In this document: positions 51,867-58,870 of the stretch, one piece after another
Layout of the letters: every line of letters starts with the position of its first letter
How positions within the stretch are numbered: position 1 is the first letter of the stretch
The notes under the pieces: model-generated
The model's database searches: none
The model's input: only the letters and a program-made list of their open reading frames with translations
Told to the model about the DNA's origin: nothing
Made by a program: the position numbers and the translations under genes
From: an uncultured bacterium
GTDB lineage: Bacteria > Cyanobacteriota > Vampirovibrionia > Gastranaerophilales > Gastranaerophilaceae
Direction: 5' to 3'
Assembly (NCBI GenBank): GCA_950022495.1
Contig: CATLLJ010000004.1
Span: 111,830 to 175,829, forward strand
Length of the DNA: 64,000 bases

Positions 51867-53165
51867 ATGCTAAAAAGAGAGAATAAAACAGATGTAATAG
51901 TTGTTGGTGCAGGACCGGGTGGAATTTCTTGTGCAATTACTCTTGCCAGAGCAGGAAAAGAAGTCGTACTGATTGAACGAGGATTGTTTGCAGGAAGTAA
52001 GAATGTTTTTGGCGGTGCAATTTATACGCAGCCGACTAAAGAAATTTTTCCGAATTTTGAACAGGAAGCACCATTAGAGCGAAAAAATATCGAACATAAC
52101 TATATGATTCTTGGAAAGTCTGATTCGACAACTATTTCGTATAGAAAAAATGATAATGCCAGTTATTCTGTTATCCGCGGCAAATTTGACCGCTGGGCTG
52201 CTGAAGAAGCCAGAAAAGCAGGAGTAATTCTTGTTGAAGAAACTGTAGTTCGAGAGCTTATTAAAGAAAATAATAAAGTAATTGGTGTAAAAACAGAACT
52301 TGAAGAATATTATTCCGATATTGTTGTTCTGGCTGACGGTGTGAATTCTCTTCTTGCAAAACAAATTGGACTCAGAAAAGAGATTGAAACACGTGATGTT
52401 GCGTTGAGTGTAAAAGAAGTTCTTAAATTTGATAAAGAAACAATTAATCAACGATTTAATTTGAAAGATAATGAAGGTGCAATCGGCGAGATTTTTGGCG
52501 GACCTATGCTTGGTTCTCTGGGCTTAGGTTTTATGTATACAAATACTGATTCTGTAACAATCGGGTTAGGAATTACCCTGAATGACCTTGTAGAAAAGAA
52601 TTATAGACCTTTTGAAATTCTTGAACAATTAAAACAGCATCCTAAAATTGCACCGCTTATTGAAGGCGGAGTTTTGAAAGAGTATTCCGCACATTTAATT
52701 CCTGAAGGCGGTTATAAAAAAGTTCCTACACTTTGTGATAACGGGGTTATGGTAGTCGGTGATGCTGCTATGCTTGTTAATAACCTTCACTGGGAAGGCA
52801 CTAATCTTGCAATGATTAGCGGTAAAATTGCCGCAGAAGTTGCAATTGAAGCACTTCATAGTGGTGATTATTCTAAGAAAATGCTTTCAAATTACGAAAA
52901 AAGATTGAAAAATTCTTTTGTATTAAAGGATATGAAAACTTACCGTAACTTGATGGATATTGCACATCAAAGACAAATGGCATTTTTAAGCTATTATTTG
53001 CAGAAAATAAATGCATTTTTTGAAATGTTTACATCTGTTAATGGGGTTCCAAAAAGAGAAAATTACTGGAAATTTATCAAAAGTATTTTTACAGATAGAA
53101 AGATTTCCGAACTGTTTAAAGATATCTGGGCACTTTTAAGATTAATTTGGAGTATTTTAGTATGA
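51867..53165 (+). CDS. fixC: FixC-like electron-transfer flavoprotein:quinone oxidoreductase
   Basis: A 432-residue flavoprotein of the FixC/ETF-QO family. FAD-binding VVGAGPGGISCAITLARAG and the following ERG start the protein; the second FAD segment is DNGVMVVGDAAMLVNNLHWEGTN-like near residue 295. It lacks the C-terminal iron-sulfur domain, which is supplied by the separate FixX encoded next, the two overlapping as ATGA. FixC/X normally receive electrons from the FixAB flavoprotein; fixAB are not adjacent. Good AAGAGGGG site and promoter. Confidence 0.88.
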   Translation: MLKRENKTDVIVVGAGPGGISCAITLARAGKEVVLIERGLFAGSKNVFGGAIYTQPTKEIFPNFEQEAPLERKNIEHNYMILGKSDSTTISYRKNDNASYSVIRGKFDRWAAEEARKAGVILVEETVVRELIKENNKVIGVKTELEEYYSDIVVLADGVNSLLAKQIGLRKEIETRDVALSVKEVLKFDKETINQRFNLKDNEGAIGEIFGGPMLGSLGLGFMYTNTDSVTIGLGITLNDLVEKNYRPFEILEQLKQHPKIAPLIEGGVLKEYSAHLIPEGGYKKVPTLCDNGVMVVGDAAMLVNNLHWEGTNLAMISGKIAAEVAIEALHSGDYSKKMLSNYEKRLKNSFVLKDMKTYRNLMDIAHQRQMAFLSYYLQKINAFFEMFTSVNGVPKRENYWKFIKSIFTDRKISELFKDIWALLRLIWSILV

Positions 53166-53437
53166 ATATAGATAAAAAACTTTATACCTTGAAATATTCA
53201 CCTGATACAGAATCTCATTTGAAGCCTGACATGGAGCAGTGCAAATTGTGTATAAGCAGATGTTGTACTTATATTTGTCCAGCCGAGGTTTATGAATGGA
53301 ATGAAGAAACACAAGAGTTAATTGTTAATTATGAAAATTGTTTAGAGTGCGGAGCTTGTAGGATTGCCTGTGAGCGAAAATGTTTGGAATGGCAATATCC
53401 TAAAGGTACTAAAGGGGTTACGTTTAAACAAGGCTAG
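53162..53437 (+). CDS. fixX: FixX-like ferredoxin
   Basis: A 91-residue ferredoxin-like partner of FixC. Cysteines lie in MEQCKLCISRCCTYICPAEV and ENCLECGACRIAC, matching the FixX pattern that binds one [4Fe-4S] cluster; the C-terminus FKQG-type end is typical. The start ATG at 53162 overlaps the fixC stop (ATGA), with GGAG upstream; the frame is open a few codons earlier, but this overlap is the standard arrangement. Confidence 0.9.
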   Translation: MNIDKKLYTLKYSPDTESHLKPDMEQCKLCISRCCTYICPAEVYEWNEETQELIVNYENCLECGACRIACERKCLEWQYPKGTKGVTFKQG

Positions 53438-53463
53438 GGAGTAAGGGTAAATGTATTAAAGAT

Positions 53464-53521
53464 GTCATTCCGAATTTGTTTCGGAATCCATGCAAGAGTC
53501 CCTGTTTTGAGGGAGATTTCT
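53464..53521. repeat. REP-like palindrome (GTCATTCCGAA type)
   Basis: ATTCCGAA (53467-53474) and TTCGGAAT (53480-53487) form the first hairpin; TCCCTGTTTTGAGGGA follows with a second stem. Same type as the elements at 4171, 16278 and 39366. Confidence 0.6.
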
Positions 53522-53601
53522 TAGCTTATATTCTGAAAAAAATTTGCAATATTATTAAACAAATGTTATAAATAATTTAGGATTATAAAGGAGATGAGAA
53601 G

Positions 53602-53964
53602 ATGAAAGAAGAGTATTCACAAAACCACAGACGCTGGTATGACAAAGATCCTGTATTATCAGAAGCAGTTAGAACATTAGAAGAGACTGATGATCAAACT
53701 CAAATTAGAGTAGCATTAAATTTAATAAAAATTATTATTGAACACAACATTGAAGATGAAAAATTTGAAGCAGTTGATGATATTATTAACGCTGTAGGTT
53801 CAGGTCTTGACGACAATAGACGCGGACGCTGGTATGATATTGATACAACTCTTAGAACAGCAATGAATATGCTTCAAAATTGTCCTGAAGATACTCAGAA
53901 AGTTATTGCTAAAGAGATGGCAAATCTTGTTCTTGAGCAAATCAAAAAAGAGGATGAAGAGTAA
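53602..53964 (+). CDS. Small protein with internal duplication (RRWYD motif)
   Basis: A 120-residue acidic helical protein of two similar halves: HRRWYDKDPVLSEAVRTLEE (~residues 9-28) and RGRWYDIDTTLRTAMNML (~74-91), each followed by an amphipathic helix pair. The motif RWYD-x-D is strikingly conserved between halves. No membrane segment. I do not recognise the family. AAAGGAG precedes the ATG. The prepilin-like gene starts one base after its stop codon, so the two are probably co-transcribed. Confidence 0.8.
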   Translation: MKEEYSQNHRRWYDKDPVLSEAVRTLEETDDQTQIRVALNLIKIIIEHNIEDEKFEAVDDIINAVGSGLDDNRRGRWYDIDTTLRTAMNMLQNCPEDTQKVIAKEMANLVLEQIKKEDEE

Positions 53965-53965
53965 T

Positions 53966-54713
53966 ATGATGAAATTAGTCGTGGATGTAATTTCGGGGGG
54001 GGGGTAACCTTTTAAAGCCTGTTTTCGGGGGTTTTGGGCAGTTCTTTAAAGGACCGACCTTCAAAACATCCGGTTTTACATTAGCAGAGGTATTAATTAC
54101 ACTTGGTGTAATTGGTGTTGTCGCCGCAATGACAATGCCGGCTTTAATAACCAAGTGCGAAAAGATAAAAACGGAAACACGATTAAAAAAATTTTATTCT
54201 TTAATAAATCAAACAGTTAGGATGTCATCAGTTGATAATGGGGATCCTGACGGGTGGGGATTGTATGATGGCAAAGGTCATGATTATAATTTTCATCTAA
54301 ATGTTTTGAATCAGTATTTTTTTCCATATATGAAATACTCAAGAGTTGAAAATTGCAAAACTGATGCTGATAATAATAATACGGCTTGTGTCTATTTTTT
54401 TGACGGTAGTGCAATGAGAGTGAAGTTTGATCGTTTTGGTGGAACGTTTAATTATTTTATTGATGGAGATTCTTCTCATAAAACTGCAAAAAATTGGTTT
54501 TATTTTGAATTTCACATGGTTGGAGATGAGAATTCTTTTGTTGCACAGAACAAAAATTATATTGTTCCAAGAGGCTGGGTTCATGGTATGGGGAAGGTTC
54601 CAACAACAGTGCCTGAGTGTATGATTAAGGGATGTAATAAAACTAATATCAATTTTTGTACTAAATGTATTGAGTTGAATAATTGGAAAATTCCTGATGG
54701 TTATCCATGGTAA
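53966..54713 (+). CDS. Prepilin-like protein, out of frame at a G10 tract
   Basis: The frame starting at ATG 53966 (GAGGATGAAGAG upstream) reads ten codons plus three Gly and hits TAA at 54005. The long frame that resumes from 54006 encodes a 29-residue leader part, the prepilin peptidase site KTSG-FTLAEVLITLGVIGVV with Glu at +5, and a ~190-residue pilin body ending in CTKC...WKIPDGYPW. The two frames join if the G run had 9 or 12 Gs instead of 10. No start codon lies between the run and the leader. Either the gene is phase-off or the run was miscounted. Translation from the internal ATG 54129 would lose the helix start. Confidence 0.7.
53995..54004. repeat. G10 homopolymer at the start of the prepilin gene
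   Basis: Ten consecutive Gs in an AT-rich region, the longest G run I noticed in the window, located so that slippage by one or two bases switches the prepilin frame. Confidence 0.95.
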
Positions 54714-54773
54714 GTTTATAATGTCAACTAAATAAAGGATATCTTAAATATATGTTTTCGTTATCATATATGT

Positions 54774-55097
54774 ATGGATAGTTATAACCCAAACGAAGAA
54801 GACAAAGAATTAAAAACAGTGGGATTGGAATTGATGTTTCTCACCCCTGAAAAATGTTCGTCAGAAGACGGCATTACCGCTGTTGAGCTGGCAAAAATTG
54901 TTAATTTGCCGCTTGAAACCGTAAAAAAGAAATTAACAATACTAAAAGAAAAAGATATTGTCAGAGTTAAAGGTATCAATCCTAAATACTGGAAATTTAA
55001 TGAATATAATTTTCAGAGAATGGATGAAGATGATGAGATATTTTTACTTTTATGCAGTTTTGATGATGTTGATTTTGACAAATATTTTTCATACTAA
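54774..55097 (+). CDS. Small winged-helix DNA-binding protein
   Basis: A 107-residue protein with a MarR/ArsR-like winged helix: GITAVELAKIVNLPLETVKK (helix-turn-helix, ~residues 34-53), KLTILKEKDIVRVKG and wing residues NPKYWKFNEY. The C-terminus is strongly acidic (MDEDDEIFLLLCSFDDVDFD). It lies between the prepilin gene and lysA with no clear operon link. No ribosome site was evident. Confidence 0.75.
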   Translation: MDSYNPNEEDKELKTVGLELMFLTPEKCSSEDGITAVELAKIVNLPLETVKKKLTILKEKDIVRVKGINPKYWKFNEYNFQRMDEDDEIFLLLCSFDDVDFDKYFSY

Positions 55098-55174
55098 ATA
55101 CGAAAGAAAGAGTATGTATTTTCAAATTTAATATGATATTATAATATATAATAAGAGACAATTAAGGAGACAGA

Positions 55175-56503
55175 ATGCAAACCAGTACAAATCAATATAT
55201 TAAACCTCTTACAACTAAGATTAATTCTGCCGGAAATCTTGAAATCGGCGGATGTGATATGGTTGATTTGGCTGAAAAGTATTCAACACCTTTATATGTT
55301 ATAGACGAAGAAACTCTGAGAAGTATTTGCAGGGATTATAAAAAAGCATTTGAGAAATACCCGAAAACACGTATGATGTACGCGTCAAAAGCATTATGTA
55401 CATCTGCAATTTCAAAAATTCTGGCTGAAGAAGGTTTTGGATTTGATACAGTATCAGGCGGAGAAATTTACACTGTTTATAAAGCAGGAATTGATATGAA
55501 CAGTGTTTTATTTAACGGCAGTAATAAATCTTATGACGAATTGTCGCTTGCTGTTGAAGTTGGAGTCGGCAGGGTTTCTGTTGATAATTTCTTTGAACTT
55601 GCCCTGTTAAACGAAATTGCACAAAGCAAAAACAAAGTTGTTGATGTACTTTTGCGTATCACACCAGGGATTGAATGTCATACTCATGAATATATTCAAA
55701 CAGGTCATTTAGATTCAAAATTCGGTTTTGACCTGACACAGATTGATGAAGCCGTAGAACTTATTTTAAATGAATATAAAAATTTAAAGCTTCACGGGCT
55801 TCATGCTCATATTGGTTCGCAGATTTTTGAAACATCAATTTATGCTGATGAAATTGAAATTCTGGTTAAAGAACTTGTAAGGCTGGATGAAAAATTCGGC
55901 TTGAAACTTGATGAAATCAATATTGGCGGCGGCTTAGGCGTAAAATATACAGAAGCTGACGTTCCTCCATCAACATTTGAAATCGGTGAAATTATTATTA
56001 ATAAATTGAATGAAGTTATTGAAAAATATAACATTGAACCGCCGACTGTATTTTTAGAACCCGGTAGAAGTATAATTTCAACTTCCGGTGTGACATTATA
56101 TACTATAGGCAGTTCAAAACAGGTTCCTCATGGAACAAAGTATGTTGCAGTTGACGGCGGTATGGCTGACAATCCAAGACCTTCTATGTATCAGGCTGAA
56201 TATTATGCAGAAACTGCAAATAAAAAAGAAGATACTACAACTGAAAAAGTTACTATTGCCGGCAGATTTTGCGAATCAGGCGATATTTTGATTAAAAATA
56301 TTGAACTTCCAAAATTGGATGAAGGCGATATTTTATGTGTTTATAACTCAGGTGCTTATAACTATTCAATGGCATCAAACTATAATAGAGTTCAAAAACC
56401 TGCAATGGTTCTTGTGAATGATTGCAAATCTGATATTATCGTTCAACGAGAAACTTTAGATGATTTAATTTCGCACGATGTAATTCCTGATAGGTTAAAA
56501 TAA
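55175..56503 (+). CDS. lysA: Diaminopimelate decarboxylase
   Basis: A 442-residue PLP enzyme forming L-lysine from meso-diaminopimelate. The PLP lysine lies in MMYASKALCT (~residue 66); the glycine-rich phosphate loop is NIGGGLGVKY (~residue 250); FLEPGRSIIS, GRFCESGDIL (with the active-site Cys) and GAYNYSMASNYN complete the fold-type III signature. AAGGAG precedes the ATG. Its stop overlaps the cdaA start (TAATG), giving a lysA-cdaA-yitT unit. Confidence 0.95.
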   Translation: MQTSTNQYIKPLTTKINSAGNLEIGGCDMVDLAEKYSTPLYVIDEETLRSICRDYKKAFEKYPKTRMMYASKALCTSAISKILAEEGFGFDTVSGGEIYTVYKAGIDMNSVLFNGSNKSYDELSLAVEVGVGRVSVDNFFELALLNEIAQSKNKVVDVLLRITPGIECHTHEYIQTGHLDSKFGFDLTQIDEAVELILNEYKNLKLHGLHAHIGSQIFETSIYADEIEILVKELVRLDEKFGLKLDEINIGGGLGVKYTEADVPPSTFEIGEIIINKLNEVIEKYNIEPPTVFLEPGRSIISTSGVTLYTIGSSKQVPHGTKYVAVDGGMADNPRPSMYQAEYYAETANKKEDTTTEKVTIAGRFCESGDILIKNIELPKLDEGDILCVYNSGAYNYSMASNYNRVQKPAMVLVNDCKSDIIVQRETLDDLISHDVIPDRLK

Positions 56504-57408
56504 TGATAGAAAACTTCCTTACTTTATTTCAAAATTTAATAGGTAACTGGCACCTTTATATTAAGGACACTTTCGGATGGAAAAATATTTTGGAAGTTTG
56601 TATTATTGTTGGTGTTTTAATGATTTTTTATCAAAAATTTATTAAAAATACTCATTCCGAAAAGTTTGTAAAAGGTGCATTTGTTCTTGTATTTTTATGG
56701 ATAGGCAGTGAAATCCTTGTAGCATTAGATTTAGCTATTCTCGGCGGATTTATTCGTTCAATAGTAATATTTGTTGCCTTGAGTTTGATTGTTATATTCC
56801 AGCCTGAACTTAGAAGATTTTTGGGATATTTAGGTCAGATAGATTTCTTCAAGAGATTTTTTGAAAATGATAAAAAGAAGAAAGATGACAAATCTATTGA
56901 TGTAATAAAAGAGATTATTGAAGCGGTTAAATATCTGTCAAAATCTCACACAGGTGCATTAATAGTTTTCCAAAAAGATTTAAGCAATACTTACCATGAT
57001 GTTGGTACAATATTAAATGCTGATGTTTCAACAGAACTATTGTTAACAATTTTCCATGTGAATACACCTTTGCATGATGGTGCTGTTGTCATAAGCGGTC
57101 AAAAAATTATTTCAGCAGGGGTGCTGCTTCCGTTAACAGATGATCCAAAATTAAGCTGGAAGTACGGAACCCGACATAGAGCTGCAATTGGGATGACAGA
57201 ATCAAGTAATGCGGCATGTCTTGTTGTTTCAGAAGAAACAGGTGATGTATCAATAACTTTAGATGGTTCTTTGAAAAAATATGACGATATTCCGACATTA
57301 AAAGCTGATTTAGAAAATATTTTAGGCGTTAAAAATATCGAACAAGAAGAAAAGAAAACATTATTTAATTTAGAAAAATTGATTACAATCAAGAAAAATG
57401 GAAAGTAA
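56503..57408 (+). CDS. cdaA: Diadenylate cyclase CdaA
   Basis: A 301-residue membrane-bound cyclase making cyclic di-AMP from two ATP. Three N-terminal helices (~25-95) precede the DAC (DisA_N) domain, with the catalytic DGAVVI motif (~residue 192) and the RHRAAIG motif (~224). Cyclic di-AMP controls potassium and osmotic balance and envelope integrity in other bacteria. Located between lysA and a YitT-family gene, both translationally linked or nearly so; the usual partner cdaR is not adjacent. Confidence 0.93.
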   Translation: MIENFLTLFQNLIGNWHLYIKDTFGWKNILEVCIIVGVLMIFYQKFIKNTHSEKFVKGAFVLVFLWIGSEILVALDLAILGGFIRSIVIFVALSLIVIFQPELRRFLGYLGQIDFFKRFFENDKKKKDDKSIDVIKEIIEAVKYLSKSHTGALIVFQKDLSNTYHDVGTILNADVSTELLLTIFHVNTPLHDGAVVISGQKIISAGVLLPLTDDPKLSWKYGTRHRAAIGMTESSNAACLVVSEETGDVSITLDGSLKKYDDIPTLKADLENILGVKNIEQEEKKTLFNLEKLITIKKNGK

Positions 57409-57409
57409 A

Positions 57410-58285
57410 ATGGCACATAATACCGAAATTTCAAAAAAAGGATTATTCTTGAAATGGGTTAAGAACATATTGTTTTTAACTTTAGGTGCTATTGTAACCG
57501 CATTTGCCCTGGAAGCTTTTCTTGTTCCAAACAATATTATTGATGGCGGAATAATCGGTATTTCTATGATTATCAGTCATATTTCAAAATGGAATCTGGG
57601 TATTCTGGTTTTAATTTTGAATGCTCCGTTTATTCTTCTGGCATTCAAAAAAATGGGGAAAAAGTTTGTATTTCAAACAGCTTATGCAAACGTAATTCTT
57701 GCATTATCTATTAACTTTTTTCATCATTATAAAGTTACCGGTGATGTCCTTTTAGCAACAGTATTCGGTGGGATAATTCTCGGTGTCGGCGTAGGGCTTA
57801 TTCTGAAAAATGAAGGTTCTTTGGACGGTACTGAAATATTATCCTTATTAGTATCTAAGAGGTTTGGATGCTCGGTTGGTGAATTTATTATGGGCTTAAA
57901 CCTGTTTATTTACCTTGTTGCAGGAAAAGTTTTTGGCTGGGAAAGTGCAATGTATTCTATTATGACATATTTTATAGCTTCTAAAGTTATAGATATTGTT
58001 ATGGAAGGACTCAACAGTTCAAAATCAGTTAGAATTATTAGCGATGACTCCTGTGCGATCGGTCAGGCATTAATTGAAAAATTAGATATTAGTGTCACTT
58101 ATTTGCAGGGTATCGGCGGTTATACCGGTCAGGATAAAGATTTGATATACTGTGTAATTTCACGTCTGGAACTTCCAAAAATGCTTGAGATTATAAAAGA
58201 AATTGACCCGAAAGCTTTTGTATCAGTTGTTGATGTTCACGAAGTTTACGGCGGCAGATTTAGAAAAAGAATTGATAAAATTTAA
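57410..58285 (+). CDS. YitT-family membrane protein
   Basis: A 291-residue protein with five or six N-terminal helices (DUF161 repeats; FLVPNNIIDGGIIGISMIIS and GSLDGTEILSLLVSKRFG) and a C-terminal cytoplasmic DUF2179 domain (~215-285, TYLQGIGGYTGQDKDLIYCV). The role is not known; some relatives are linked to stress or transport. ATG 57410, preceded by GGAAAG, is favoured over 57398, which would lie within cdaA. Last gene of the lysA-cdaA unit. Confidence 0.88.
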   Translation: MAHNTEISKKGLFLKWVKNILFLTLGAIVTAFALEAFLVPNNIIDGGIIGISMIISHISKWNLGILVLILNAPFILLAFKKMGKKFVFQTAYANVILALSINFFHHYKVTGDVLLATVFGGIILGVGVGLILKNEGSLDGTEILSLLVSKRFGCSVGEFIMGLNLFIYLVAGKVFGWESAMYSIMTYFIASKVIDIVMEGLNSSKSVRIISDDSCAIGQALIEKLDISVTYLQGIGGYTGQDKDLIYCVISRLELPKMLEIIKEIDPKAFVSVVDVHEVYGGRFRKRIDKI

Positions 58286-58349
58286 CAGTATAGACAATTT
58301 AGAAAAAATATAATATACTAAATTTAAGAAGAGATAAAAGGAAAATAAG

Positions 58350-58697
58350 ATGGCAAAACATAGTGATACAGTTCCAATAGAGGTAACAATTTTAACTGCA
58401 GACCACGATATTAAAGGTGTGGTTCATGTTTCTAAATATACAAATACAAATAGAGAACTTACTGATTTGTTGAACGATAAAGAAAGAAGATTTCTTGCAG
58501 TAACTAATGCAGAAATTTATCCTCGTGTAGGAAATCAGTCTCCTAGAAGATATAATTTCTTAGAAATTCACATGGATTATGTTTTAATGGTTCATCCTAC
58601 AAGTCAGGCTGTATTTAGAGATTCAGGTAAAACTCAGGAAGATATTTCAAGATTTAGAGAATTAAGATTGAAATTAAATCAGACAAAACCGTTTTAA
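58350..58697 (+). CDS. Small conserved-looking protein of unknown function
   Basis: A 115-residue soluble protein, mixed alpha/beta: VPIEVTILTADHDIKGVVHV, RRFLAVTNAEIYPR and YNFLEIHMDYVLMVHPTSQA. The start suggests an RNA- or ligand-binding beta barrel (an OB- or Sm-like pattern), but I cannot assign a family. AAGGAAAAT lies before the ATG, and a terminator follows. Transcribed between yitT and secA. Confidence 0.8.
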   Translation: MAKHSDTVPIEVTILTADHDIKGVVHVSKYTNTNRELTDLLNDKERRFLAVTNAEIYPRVGNQSPRRYNFLEIHMDYVLMVHPTSQAVFRDSGKTQEDISRFRELRLKLNQTKPF

Positions 58698-58713
58698 GTT
58701 ATAAAATCTTTAA

Positions 58714-58750
58714 TAAAAAAGCACTCCAATAAATTTTGGGGTGTTTTTTA
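58714..58750 (+). terminator. Intrinsic terminator before secA
   Basis: A-tract/GCACTCC, 10-base loop, GGGGTG/T-tract with seven Ts (one wobble pair). Confidence 0.82.
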
Positions 58751-58870
58751 TTTTCTTTAATGTGTAAAATTCGCTGTTTATTTAATCCTTAATTTTTTAT
58801 TAAGATATCTTAAAATTTTTATGTTTATGTTAGACTGAAAATAATAATTAACTTGGAGAGGTATTCACTA

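Noticed and set aside
54129-54713. Prepilin body as a normal gene starting at ATG 54129
   Set aside because: This start lies inside the conserved hydrophobic helix and would remove the prepilin peptidase site; the homologous N-terminus is encoded upstream in the same frame.
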